Below are positions 14,841 to 28,877 of a DNA stretch of 64,000 bases, piece after piece. Below the pieces are notes generated by a model. It was given only the letters and a program-made list of their open reading frames with translations. It did no database searches and was not told where the DNA came from. Within the stretch, counting starts at the first letter, position 1, and each line of letters begins with the position of its first letter. The translations under genes were made by a program, and so were the position numbers. The DNA is from Karstenula rhodostoma CBS 690.94 (lineage: Eukaryota > Ascomycota > Dothideomycetes > Pleosporales > Didymosphaeriaceae): contig MU001517.1 in NCBI GenBank assembly GCA_010093485.1, positions 124,001 to 188,000 of the forward strand, given 5' to 3'.

Positions 14841-15437
14841 AGAAGCTCTCTCTATCTATATATAGATCTTACTACTCTAGTAAAATTAATATACCTAATA
14901 ACCCTTTAGTAGAAGGCTCTATACCTAGTAAGTATATAGATACTAAAAACTAAAATAAGAATAGTAATAAGGCTACCTTATTTAATAAGAATTTTAGTAT
15001 TAATAATACTAAGGCTATCCCTATTCCTAATAATAATAATAATAATAATAATAATATAGAGATAGAGAAAGAGGTAGAAAAAAAAAAGAAAAAAAATAAA
15101 AAGGAGACTTTATAGTCTTACTCCCTTATTAGAGTAAAAATATATATAGGGATAATATTATATAAGTATTAGAAAGTAGATATATATAGACTAGTAGTTT
15201 CCTTTAATAAAAATAATATTTATTATACTCCTATCTAGTATTATATAGAGCTAGAGTCTTATATATATTATATCTATATAAAACTTATTATTAATAAATA
15301 GAGAGAGGATATAGAGGATATAAAGGATCTAATAATATATAATTATTATATAGAAAATATTATTATAGATACTATTAGACCTTATAGAGTATACTATATA
15401 GATTTCTATATAGTAGTATCTAAAAAAATAAAGTTCT
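14841..15437 (+). pseudogene. Fossil coding frame, RIP-degraded, unknown family
   Basis: In the frame with codons starting at multiples of three, this 199-codon stretch carries only a handful of stops. All are TAG or TAA, exactly what RIP makes from TGG, CAG and CAA. It translates to a charged protein with a run of nine Asn followed by an acidic/lysine-rich tract (about 15029-15105). The bias toward coding-like composition in one frame suggests a former transposon gene. The frame may continue on both sides, but stops become denser. I do not recognise the family. It could also be chance in low-complexity sequence. Confidence 0.4.
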
Positions 15438-16350
15438 AGTATATAAGATATTAACTAAGTAATAGTAAATATAATATTATAGACTAGTATAAGTAATAAA
15501 TACTAGTAATACTACCCTTATATAGAGTATAGGGCCTATTTAGGTATACCCCTAATAGTTATATAGATAAAGGGGGGTACCCTAAAAGTATACTAAAGAA
15601 AAAGGTACTAGTAAAAAAGTATAGTAAGTATAAGGTATAGAAGATATATATATAGTATTAGGCTATAAAAAAGTAGTATATAGAGTAGATATATAATATA
15701 TCTATTATCTTTATATTTAAAATCTTAACCTATAATATATAGTAAGTAAATAAAATACTATAATATAGATACTTTTTTTACCTAAGAGCTAGATATAATT
15801 CTATATATTTAAAAGATCTAGGAGAAATTATATAATATATTATTCCTATATAGTTAGTACTATAGGAGAGGGGAGAGGGTATACTATAATTAGTATAGTA
15901 TACTAAGCTATTAGTATTATAGAATATTAAAATTTAGCTATAGAATAAATAGTATTTTAAGTATTATTATTAATAGTATAGATAGTATTCTAAGTACTAT
16001 TATTAATAATATAGATAGTATTCTAAGTATTATTATTAATATTAAGATACTAATATCTAGAAATATAACTAATATATTTTAGTATAGTACTATTAATATT
16101 AATTTTATAATTAATATACTAAATCTAAATATCTACTATTAATAACTACTATCTACTTCTTTTAGTAAGAGACCCCTTTAGAAAAAAATATCTATCTATA
16201 TAAGTTTATATTATATATAAAAGTCTATTATAGTTATTTCCTTTTATTATATATATATTACTATATTTATTACTTAAATATCTTTATAGTTATTACTTAA
16301 ATACTACTCTATATATTATTCTTCTCTTATTACTTATATATATTTATACT

Positions 16351-16560
16351 TACTAGCCTATTACTTAAATACCTTTTACTTACTAGCCTATTACTTAAAT
16401 ACCTCCTATTTACTAGTCTACTACTTAAATACCTCCTAATTACTAGTCTACTACTTAAATACCTCCTAATTACTAGCTTACTACTTAAATACCTTCTAAT
16501 TACTAGCCTACTACTTAAATACCTCCTAATTACTAGCCTACTACTTAAATATCTATACTT
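16351..16560 (+). repeat. 30-bp tandem repeat, seven copies
   Basis: The decamer tactag(c/t)(c/t)ta followed by ttacttaaatacctcct recurs every 30 bp at 16351, 16381, 16411, 16441, 16471, 16501 and 16531. The period is perfect and the units differ at only a few positions. It lies about 800 bp upstream of the Copia 5' LTR. Confidence 0.9.
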
Positions 16561-17354
16561 AACTTTCTAATAAGACTAACTTATCTATATAGTAATAAAA
16601 TAATAAGGTATTTCTAGATAAGTTCTATTTATTATAACTTATTCTAGTATATATTAATAGTAATTTTATTTTAGTAATAGTATTATTTTATATAAACTTA
16701 TAATATAATCTATATATCTAACTATATAAGGATATTAAATTAGATTATAAATAACCTCTTTACTAATAAACCCTTACTTATACTCTCTATTAATAGGAAG
16801 CTCTCCTATAAGTTATACTAAATAGTACCTATATTACTATAATACTAATCTAGATATTCTAGTAATTAAAATATACTATATTATCTTTTAACTATTTTAT
16901 AAGTTTTCTATTATATTATAAGCCCTCTATTTAAGTTTTTACTATATTAGTATACTAGTAAATTTACTAATATATATTTAAATATAACTTTAATAGGTAG
17001 TCCTTAGTATATTATTCTCTCTACCTACTATTACTATTCTATATATTCTTTATTAACTATAGTTATTTTATAAGTTTTATACTAGTTATTATTATATTAA
17101 ATATACTTTCTTTTAATATTTTATAAGTTCTCTACTACCTTACTATCTCTTTACTACTATAAAGCTTTTTTATAACTATTACTATATTAAATAAACTTTC
17201 TTCCTATATCTATAGAAACTTCTAGGCTACTATTAAATACTCCCTCTATACCTAATTAAGTAGGTAGCTAAACCTAATTAGGTAATTTACTATTTACTAT
17301 TATATTTCCTCCTCTTTATTATATAGACTAGCTTAGTACTTCCTAAACTATATA

Positions 17355-17640
17355 TATTAGATTATATATATATATTATTATCTATAGTATAGTATACTTA
17401 CTATTATAGTAAGTTATAGTAACTACTAGTAGTAGTAGGTAGTAAGTATAAAAGAAGAGACTAGGATATTTTATATTATTAGGACTAGTATAGGGTACTA
17501 AGGCGCTATTTAAGGGTATATCTTAACTAGACTTAGAATAATAATAAATTATAATAATTTATATAAATATATAATATATAACTAACCTATCTATATTTAT
17601 AGTTTATAGTAATCTATTATTATTTATAGTAGATCTAATA
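17355..17640 (+). repeat. 5' LTR of the Copia element
   Basis: It is 286 bp, the same length as the 3' LTR. I count 16 differences between the two LTRs and every one is a transition. At most of them this copy has T or A where the 3' LTR keeps C or G, for example ggcgctattt here versus ggcgccgttt there. Confidence 0.88.
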
Positions 17641-20600
17641 ATTAAGAGTTTTATTACCTTATTATTAACTATACGCGCTAAATAATATAGTACTACCTAT
17701 TAGACCTATAAAGATTTTTCTTACTACCTCTATATAGTATATAGAATAGCTAATAGTACTAGAAATATAAGTAAGAGCTAATTAAGTATAGTATATATTT
17801 AACCTAACTAATAGTAAGGTATTAAAACTATAACTATAAGCGCTATAGCTACTAGACCTATATTAATTTATATATAATAATAACCTAATATTAAGTAGCC
17901 TATATATCCTTATAAATATATAAAAGTTATAGTAGAACTTATAAATTAAATACTATAAATTATAATCTAATTAGTATAAAATAGAACTAGTAGAATATTA
18001 TATAGAAGTATAGGGAGTAGAGAAGCTTATATTATACCTATAGGGTTCTATTATAGCTAATCTATTTAGTACCTATTATTTTCTTAAAAAACTATATAAA
18101 AAATAGATCTTTCTTATTATAAAAAAGATAGGAGTTAATAATAAAAAAGTAAAACTATAAACGCGATATAAATACCTATATATTATTTAAAGTATTAAAA
18201 GGTTAACTAAATAAGACCTCTAGCTAGCTAAATATAATTATATAATATTTACTACTAAGAGGTAAGGCTATATAGAGACTATAGATAATATAACTATCTT
18301 TAATAATTTTATAAAAAGTATTATAATACTAGATAAAATATATACTATTACTTTTAAATAGGCCCTTTAAAATAAATAGGAGATAATATACTAAGATATA
18401 ATAAAGAAGTTTAGACTCTATATAGAGTATTATTATCTAGTTAAGGCTATAATTAGAGCTATATTTATTACTAGAGAAGAACTAGATACTAGTATTAAAG
18501 GGAACGCCTTTTATACTAGTAATAATATACCTATATAAATATAAGGTACTTAAAAATAGGGATAGAGTATAATAATATCCTTATAGAAATTATATAACCC
18601 TAATCTACTTATACTATATAGGTAAGGATCCTTTATACTATATAGGTAAAGCTCTATACTATATAGGTAGAATACCTTTATACTATATAGGTAGGGAGGT
18701 TATAGAAGGAATAAAATACCTTACTAGTAAATAAAAAATTAAGGTATAAATAAAGAAAAATATTCTATATATTCTATAGAATATATACTAAAAAATTATT
18801 ACTATACCTTTCTAGAAAAAGCTCTAGTATAGTAGAAACTATAACTAGAATAGAATAGTTTTATTAAGTATAATATCTAAAATAATCCCTTAATATAAGA
18901 ATAGATATATATATTTAAATAAGTATAATCTAGAATACTATAAATTAAATAGTTATATACTCCTATACTAATCTAAATATTAGAGGCTAGTAATAAGTAA
19001 TTAAAAGGATAGAAAATTACTATAATCCCTATAAGTTTCTAAGTAACCTCTTAATCTAACCCTTATATATACCTACTATAAACCTTATTAATCCTTAACT
19101 TAGGTATTATATATTATATTTTTAATAATATTAATTAATTTATTTTACTCTAGCTACTAATACTAAGAGACTTTATATAGGTAGGTAATATATAGGTCTA
19201 GATATAAGGATATAGAAGTATTTACCTTAGACTATAAAGTTACTAAGGAAATAGTATAATTAGGCTTAATAATATAGTTTACTACTCTAACCTACTCTAT
19301 AACCTAATATCCTTTTAACTACTTAGATATTAAGGATTATAATAGGATACTAAATTAGAACCTATAGTACTAAAATAGGCTAATAATACTATTATAGTAA
19401 AACTATAAAAGCTATATAGTTAATAGATACTAGAGTATAGATCTACTAATAGTATTTATATTATTATATAAAGTATAATATATACTATATATAAGATAAT
19501 AATATATATAAAGTATAAAGTAAAAACTATAAATATAGCTATATAGTATAAATAACTAGACTACCTAGAACTAAATATACTTAAGTATCTAGTATAGTAA
19601 GCTAAGGGGGTATATATTAAAGGTATCCCTATAGTAAAATATAATACCTATAGATAAGCTAAATTAAAATAATAGATTAGATATATACCTTAACTAAATA
19701 ATTAAGGACCTAGTAAGTATATTATAATTAACTTTTATAACTTTAAACCTAATAGCTCTACTAAAAAGAAAAGCTAAATATTAATTACTAATTAATATTC
19801 TAGCTATATATAGGACTTCTACTTTAAAAATAACTACCTAGTAAGGATTATTATTAAAGTACTTAGTAGCTTTATACTATTTATAAAAGTATAGTTTAGT
19901 ATAATAGTTAAGATTATTAAATTAGATAATAAGATCTTTATAGTAAAAGTAGATATTAAATACTAGTATATAAGCTAAGGTATTAAAATTAAGCCTTTAG
20001 TATTAGATATATAAGTATAAAATAGAGAAGCTAAGTACTTAGGGGGTATAATAAAAGAAAAAGCCTATATAATATAACTTAACGCGAACCTTTTATAGGA
20101 AATATAGTCTAAGATTACTAGGGCTATAGTATATCTATATAATTAAATACTAAATTATAAGAATTACTAATACTTATTATATAAGGTATTCTTTATAATA
20201 GTTACCCTTATTAATAAAATAGTAACTTAGCCTTAGAAACTAAATCTAGTATATTTTAAAGTATATAAAAGTAAAGCCTTTACTATAACTAATAATATAT
20301 AATATAGAAAAAATAAGTTATAGAGACTTAATCTAAAGGTATAGATTAGATACCTTATAAGATACTAATTAATAAATATCTAGTATATATAGATTCTATT
20401 ACTATTAAAAGTAATTAATATCTATAATATTATATTTAATAAAGATATAGTATTTAATAAAATATAGAAAGAGCTTATAGATAACCTTATATATAGTACT
20501 CTAAAAGAGATCGCGTTATAGGTTAGAACTATAGAGAGACTACCTACTCTAATAACTAAATTAGAGATAACTTTATTCTATAAAGATAAGTTAGTTATAA

Positions 20601-22600
20601 TAAATTATAATAACTTATAATAATAATAAGAGATATTAGAAAAGTTATTAAAGAAGAAATATAATAGTACCTATCTATTACTACTAATAATACTATTACT
20701 AGTTATACTATTAGTATAACTTATAATATAGAATATACTATTACTAAAAGTATAAGTAGTAGATAATTATATATAGTAGCTAATAGTAGCTAGTATAAAG
20801 ATTATACCCTAGGTAGCTATATTTATAGTAGGTACCCTAGTAGGTTATAAAGGTATATATAAAGGCTATAACCTTAATAAAGTATAAGTAAAATAAATAC
20901 TTATAAAAGGATTAAAGCCTTATTAAAGCTAGCTACTACTACTACTAATAATCTAAACTAGACTTAAGGATTACCTAATAAGGGAATTATTTTAAAAAGC
21001 TAAATATAAATACCTTACTAGCTATTAATAAATAAACTTATAGATAGAAATACTATAGAAACTAATTAAATAAATAGATTATTAAATCCTTAACTATATA
21101 TAGGTATATACCTATAAACTTAATAAATACTATTAATTCTTAAGGTATAAGGCTTAACTAGTTATATAAGGAGACTAGTAGAAGGATATTACTCTATAAG
21201 ATACCTATATAATAACCTTAGCTAATTAATTATTCTATATACTTATAGCGATAGCTACTAGGTATAATTTTAAACTAAAATAATATAATATAACTAATAT
21301 ATTTATATATATAACGCTTAATTAAGAAGTCTATATAAAGATACCTATAGGGTACTAAAAGAGAGGTATAATCCTTAAACTATAGAAGGCCCTCTATAGA
21401 CTCTAAATCTTATCTAAGCTATAGTAGAAAAAATTTACTATAATACTTAAAGATATAGGTTTTACTATAATTCTATATAAACTATACTATATAATTAAGG
21501 ATAGTATTATTATCTTCTTCTATATAGATAATATTATTATTACTTATTACTAAATAAAGGAGGTAATAGTAACTAAAGTAGTAGAGCTACTTAAATAAAA
21601 ATATACTATAACTAAAGAAGATAACCTATAATAGTTCCTTAGTATAGAGGTTATTTAAAAATAAGACTAGTAATTTATATAATTATTATAGACCTTATAT
21701 ATTAAGAAGATTTAATAACTAGTAAATAAAACTAATTACTACTATAATATACCTATAGCTAGTATAGAGCTTAAATCTTAAGAAGGTCTAGCCTTACTAT
21801 TAGAGATTAATAAGTATTAATAAAAAATTAGATTACTACTATTTATAGTAGTTATAATATAACTAGATATTATTTTTACTATATTATAGCTAGCCTGGTT
21901 TCTATTAAACCTAGGCTAAGTATATTAAAATACTACTAATAGAGTATTATTATATCTCTTAGCTACTAAATATAAGGGTCTATAGCTTAGAGGTAAATTA
22001 TACCTCTAAATTACTAGTAATACCTTATTTACTAATAATATAATTAATAGGAAAAGCTTATAGGGCTATATAATTAAGTTATTTAATAGCCTAATAGTAT
22101 AGAGGGTAAATAAATAAGATACTATTACTACTTCTATAATAGAGGTAGAACTACTTACCCTATTATAGGTAGCTAAGGAAGCTATCTATATTTTAAGATT
22201 ATTAAAGGAGCTTAGAATTATATTATCTAGCTCTATAATTATAATATAATATAATAATTAATAGATAATTTACTTAGTAACTTAGGAAGTATTAAAATTC
22301 TAGACTAAGCTCTAATATATTAATATCTATAATTACTAGCTATAATAAGAAGTCTTTATAGGAATAATTACTATTAAGTATACTAAGTTAGTTAAAATAA
22401 TTACTAATAGACTTATAAAGGTACTATTAGTAAATAAATAACTAGGCTTCCTTAACTAGCTTAGATTAGTTAATATAGAAAATTAAGAGGTGATAAGTAC
22501 TATACTATTTAAAGAAATCTAAAACTATTTTTACTAAGTACTCTAAGCTATTACTTATAATCTAGCTTAGGTAGTCTAGGGGTACTAAGCTAAGGGGGTA

Positions 22601-22886
22601 TATTAGATTATATATATATATTATTACCTATAGTATAGTATACTTATTATTATAATAAGTTATAGTAACTGCTAGTAGTAGTAGGTAGTAAGTATAAAAG
22701 AAGAGGCTAAGATATTTTATATTATTAGGACTAGTATAGGGTACTAAGGCGCCGTTTAAGGGCGTATCTTAGCTAGATTTAAAATAATAATAAATTATAA
22801 TAATTTATATAAATATATAATATATAACTAACCTATCTATATCTATAATTTATAGTAATCTATTATTATTTATAGTGGATCTAATA
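22601..22886 (+). repeat. 3' LTR of the Copia element
   Basis: It is 286 bp and keeps more C/G than its partner, including three CpG in the stretch ggcgccgtttaagggcgta near 22748-22766. It is followed by ATATA, then by unrelated AT-rich sequence. Confidence 0.88.
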
Positions 22887-23380
22887 ATATATAAGGCGAT
22901 ACCTCTATTAACTCTATACTTTTCTTAGATAACTATTTCTTAATTAATTATTTCTAATTAACTAGCTCTTTTCTTTTTAGCTAGCTAGCTCTACTCTCTC
23001 TAGTTAATTATTTTATTATCTAGGTATTATAGACTTTCCTTTTACCTTTAGTTTAGCCTTACCTACCTAGGAGCCTAGAGTTTATATAATACTATTAGTA
23101 AACTAGTTTATATAAAACTCTATAATATTTTTAGCTTTATTACTTTTTTCCTTTATACCTATTAACTATATAGTACTTTATATAACTTATAATTTATATA
23201 TAATACTATTTACTATCTAGCTTATAATCTAATTATAATAAAATATATACCTATCCTTTATTTAGCTTATAATTTAATTATAGTAAAATATATATCTAGG
23301 ATTTTAACTAAGGATTAAGACTTAGAATTAAGACCTAGGATTAAGACCTAGAATTAAAACTTAGAATTAGTACTATTAAT

Positions 23381-23545
23381 TAATATTATTAATATTATTA
23401 ATACTATTAATACTATTAATACTATTAATACTATTAATACTATTAATACTATTAATACTATTAATACTATTAATACTATTAATATTATTAATATTATTAA
23501 TATTATTAATAATATTAATATTATTAATATTATTAATATTATTAA
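23381..23545 (+). repeat. 9-bp microsatellite (attaatact)n
   Basis: About 18 units of attaata(c/t)t form a nearly uninterrupted array. It is preceded at about 23308-23365 by a 15-bp repeat of the form aagacctaggattaa. No function is apparent. Confidence 0.88.
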
Positions 23546-24210
23546 ATATAGTTTCTATAGACTTCTAATTTATCTATAGTTTCTATAGGCTTCTAATCTA
23601 TTTATAGTTTTTTTAGATATTAGTTTTATCGATCTAGCTTACTAGTTATAGTACTAAAAGATATCTATAGGTAATTTAATACTAGTAATTACTTTAGTAG
23701 CTAATAGAGTTTTATATAAAGCTTAACTAGTAATATTTAATCTTATAAGGATAACCTAAGTATTAGTAATATATTAGTTATTATTATTTATATATAGAGC
23801 TATTATTATTAAGAAATCTTTACTATAATAAAAGGTTTTATATTCTTTAGAACCCCCTCTATTCTATAGTTATAGGTATAAATAATAAAATAATTAGGTT
23901 ATAAAACTTTTATAGCCTATCTTTAAGTCTTTATATAAGTAAGCTAAGCTAGACCCTCCCCTATAAGTATATAGATTAATAAGAGATTACTTAGTACTAT
24001 TTTAGTAAACTTAAGTTATATCTAGAGATTTATTACTTATTAGTAATATTAGTACTACTAGCTTACTAAGGAGCTTAAATAAAAGCTCTTTATAGTAGTT
24101 AACTATATAAAGTAGAGGGTAGAGGTTATAGAAATAGTAGGAAGTATAGAAGTTAATCTTTATCCTTTAGTATATAAAGGGCCTTTATTATTATTCTATT
24201 ACTTTTAAAT

Positions 24211-24730
24211 CTATATTATATTATATAGTAGATTACTTATATATTCTATATTAATATTTTTTTACTTACTAATTATTAATATTAGTATAGGGCTACCCTA
24301 TATATAGAAAACTAATTATATTAGTAAATACTTAGCTATATATATATAAAAGTATATATATATATTAATATAATAACGTAGTCTTAAAGTATAGAAATAT
24401 ATACTATTTACTATTATATTACTTATCTATATATATTAATTAGACTTAGTAAAAGTAAAGATAATATAAGTCTATATTATATTATATAGTAGATTACTTA
24501 TATATTCTATATTAATATTTCTTTTCTTACTAATAATTAGTATTAGTATAGGGCTACCCTATATATAAGAAACTAACTATAATAGTAAATACTTAGCTAT
24601 ATATATATAAAAGTACTTTTATATATTAATATAATAATATAGTTTCTAAATATAAATATATATACTATTTACTATTACCTTACTTACCTATATAACTTAA
24701 TTAGGCTTAGTATAAATAAAATTAATACCT
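24211..24730 (+). repeat. Tandem pair of about 260-bp LTR-like units
   Basis: Two adjacent copies start with ctatattatattatat at 24211 and 24472, a 261-bp period. Each holds the motif tatagggctaccctatata and a TATA-like tatatataaaag. The layout resembles two tandem solo LTRs or a tandemly duplicated promoter-like element, but no pol fossil could be tied to it. Confidence 0.6.
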
Positions 24731-27700
24731 ATAATTATATAACTTTATTATTTCTTTCTTACTTTCTCTTTTATAAACTCTATACTCTAGTACTTATAAT
24801 TATTTATAGTAGTATATATTACTCTTTATACTAGCCTTTTTCTCCTACTTATTATAATAGATATCTACTCTATCTACCTACTATAGTCTTAAGAGGGGAT
24901 ATTTTTAAATCTAGAGATAGCTCTACTCTTATATAATAGATAGTATAATAACTTATAGTATAATAACCCTCTCTAGCTATAAAAAAAATAGCCTACCTAA
25001 GTAATATAAACTAAGGCTAAAAACTAGATACTAAACCTTATACTTATATAATTATTCTAAGCTCTACTAGCTACCCTAAAGGGCCTTATAAGAAAATACC
25101 TCTAAATCTAGCTTTAGTCTATAATTATATAGTTATATTATAGCTAATAAGCCCTCTATATTCTAAGTAAGGGCTTATCTAGGATATAATTAAATTATAC
25201 TATATATATATATAAAAGGGGTATTAGCTTATAGACTTTACTATTTATCTTTAGATATAGATAATTTTTTTAGTTTTATACTAGAAAGTATTTATATCTA
25301 GGAATTTACTAATAGTTCTACTTTAATATACCTACTATAAGCTATTACTTATTTAGATATAAACTAACTCTAAAGGTAATATTAACTCTAGTTTCTTTAA
25401 TAGCTCTCTAAATATAGCTATTAGTTTATTTAATTATTATAATAATTATAAAAATCTAAACTTATAGTTTACTATATAATATTATATATAGGGTCTTTTA
25501 AATATATCTAGATAGTTTATACCTTAATTAACTTAGGTACTACTACCTTTTAGTAATAGATTAAGTTATTTAGTATATACTACTATAGTTTTAAGCTTTT
25601 AAAGCCTATAGTAGGTATCTAGTAACTTAATTTATTTATAGAATTTTTCCTTTATTTTCCTTTTAGTATCTATTAGTAAGTATTAGTTATTAGAAGGACT
25701 AGTTCTAGTATCTTTAGATATCTATAATTATAATATATATTATTATATTAACCTAGGGCTTATCTATTAGAGTATTTAATATATTTAGGTACTTAAGAGA
25801 TATATACTATACTATATTTAATTACTACCTTACTTTTTATAGATAGACTATATCTCGCTTAACTACTAGTACTTTATTATTTAATTAGAAAAGAGATAAA
25901 TATATTATATATTCTTATTCTATTATTAGTTCTATACTAATAGTTACTATTAGTATATAAGTTTATAGTAAAGAAGAATAAATAGTATATATAACTTATA
26001 TATTATATAAATTAATAAAGAGTTAGGTTAAGTATATATAAGCTTTTAGGGTTCTAGAATACTTAATAGTATAACTACTTATATTATATAAATTATTATC
26101 TAATATAGTATACTTAGTATATATATATATCCTACTTTTATAAGCCCACTTTACTTCCTATATATACCTATAGTAGCGGCCTAATACTAATACTAATATA
26201 GATAAATAACCTCTCTATATTATAATTTATTTCTACTTATTAATATTAATACTATTATAAATTAGTATAGTAGCTATACTTTACCCTATAAAACTATACT
26301 AGATAGTACTAGTAATAAACTAGATAGGAGATAAAAACTACTAGTATAAATATTCTCTTAAATATAGTAGGGGGTATAGTATTAGCTAGTAAATAAAAAA
26401 AAAGTATTTTAAGTTTTACTACTATAAGAATATTCCTTTTAATAACCTAAAAAAAGTTATATATAAAAATTTTATACTAGCTATAAAAACTAATAAACTT
26501 ATAGGAAAGTAACTTAAAGAGAGTAATAATAAGGAGGATAACTAAGATAAGTATATTAATTTACTAGTCTATAATAAGTTTCTAGAAGATAAATAAGTAT
26601 ATTAGGATCTAATAAATAGATTAGATATAAGTTAGTATAGTAGATATAATAAGCTATTTACTATATAGTTTAATAAAGGTAAGTAATTATAATACTATAG
26701 CTAGTATATAAAGGAACTAAAGCCTAGTAACTAATTATATCTTTCTACTTAATATAAAGGTATACTAAGTCTTTATAAGTTATCTCTATCTATAGTAGAG
26801 GATATTATATAAAGTAATCTAGAAATAATATAATATAAATATTAAAAAGTTAGTAAAAACTATTTTTAGAAATTAAGCGCTTATTAATACTATAAAGGTA
26901 ACCTACTTTAACTACTACCCCTAGGGCTATATAATATATATAGGATAATATTATAATAGTAGGGTATATAGCTTCTATAACTAGTCTTATTATTCTAAAA
27001 AGGTAGAGTAGTAGTATAAACTATTTTAATCTATTACCTAGTTCCCTTATATACCTATAGTAGACTATTTTAGAAACTAGTTTAGTAGTTTATAGTAAGC
27101 GCTAGAGCTTTAATATTATAAGGGTAGAGAATTTTCTAATCTAAATAGATATATATATACTAATATCTATAATAAAGAGCTTTTTAATTACTAGTATAAA
27201 AAAGGCCTATTCTATAATTACTACTATTTAGTTCTATACCTAACTATTAATAGTATTAGCTTAATATTTATAGTAAAGAAGTATATAATAGTTATACTAG
27301 TAGTTTTTAATATATATAACCTTAAATTAATAATATATAAAAAGCTAGATAATATATTAGTTATAATAATTATACTAAGAAGTATTTAATATAAGACTAT
27401 AAATATATTTTTTAAATTATTTATTAATAAAATAAGATTTCTATATATAGATATAGGGGATATATTAGATACTTATACTAGTTAAATATTTATCTTAAAA
27501 ACTAATATTATTTTAGTTATAGATAATAGACCTGCTATTACCTAGATTATAAGGATAAAATAACTAGATAACTCTAAATAATTCTATTAATTATATATAA
27601 TAGAAGGTATCTATATATAAGTTAGAACTAAATAGAAGTATTATTACTTTTTCTATACTAATAAATATAATATACTAATTAATAGTATAGATTATATAGA

Positions 27701-28877
27701 AACTAAAAGAACCCTTATATAAGTAGTAACTATAGACTAATATAATAAGCTTATAATTTTATATAATAGTAGTCTATCTTATTAGTTATACTTACTTAAC
27801 TTAGTAATAATATCCTTTCTATATAGCTTTCTAATTAATACTATATATTATATATATATAAATATTCTAAAGCTACTCTATAGTATCTAGATTAGGGAAA
27901 AGTTTAGTATAAAGGGCTATCTATAGGAACTAAATAGAGCTATAATAAATTAAATAGTAAATATAATAAAATATTTTAAAAGGGATATTTCTATTATAGT
28001 TAGTACTATACTAAATAGTATACTATACTAGAAAATATAGAAATTAGTAAAATAATAGAGCTAAATCCTAATATATAGTCCTATAGTACTAAAGAATAAA
28101 TTACTAAAGAATTACTACTAATATTTTATAAAATACTAGTAGCTATATTAGCTAGTTTTATAACTAGTAGTTACTAAGAAGTAGTATAAGCTTATTACTA
28201 TATTAGTAAAAAACTTTATATAGAAGTATAAAGACCTCTACTATAGGTTTAACTTTATACTTATTAATATATATACTATTTAAATCTACTATCTCTTTTA
28301 TATTATTAATAATATATAGGTATATAGACTACCTATATACTAGATATAATAAATACTAAAGTAATTCCTATAAATTATAAAGAGGAATATAAAATCCCCT
28401 TCTAAACTCTATACTAGTTTAATAAATAATATAGTATTTTAAAAATAAACTTTAAACCTATTATAGTAAAATAATATAATAGTATACCTATAAGGCTAAC
28501 TAAATAATATAAATAATTATTTCTATAATCTATTTTTTAGACTACTACTAGTACCTATATAGTATATAGTTAATAATCTATATATAAGTATAAGTATCTA
28601 TATAATAAACTTATAATAGTATTATTAATATATTCTTAATAATAAAATAATAATATAAATACTAAATATATAGTAGAATAATATATATTATAGTTTATAT
28701 ATTATTTTTAAAAGATATTTTAGAGTTACCTTTAATATAGTAGAGTACCTTATAAAGGATCTATAGGATAATATAGAGTAAGTACTAATTAGATTATAAA
28801 AATATATAAATATAACTTAATAAGAATATCTATAGTAGATTATAAATAGACTAGAAGGACTATAAAGGTATATATAG

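Larger units (their letters stand above)
17355..22886 (+). mobile_element. Ty1/Copia LTR retrotransposon, RIP-inactivated (5.5 kb)
   Basis: Two direct 286-bp LTRs (17355-17640 and 22601-22886) enclose a 5-kb internal region. Both LTRs begin TA and end TA where an unmutated element would have TG...CA. ATATA flanks both ends (17350-17354 and 22887-22891), a 5-bp target duplication, although this is weak evidence in AT-rich DNA. A purine tract (aagggggta) precedes the 3' LTR. Fossil pol motifs are readable: the Copia RT stretch LKL-KALY-L near 21375-21430, the RT active site FYVDD (now FYIDN) followed by IIIT near 21514-21545, and an RNase H motif like QDT-TTST-E-ELL near 22110-22160. RT followed by RNase H, with nothing after it except the LTR, indicates Copia rather than Gypsy order. 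Internal TAG/TAA make it dead. Confidence 0.88.

Noticed and set aside
1040..16560. CRISPR-like arrays among the tandem repeats
   Set aside because: Units are contiguous without unique spacers and the genome is eukaryotic.
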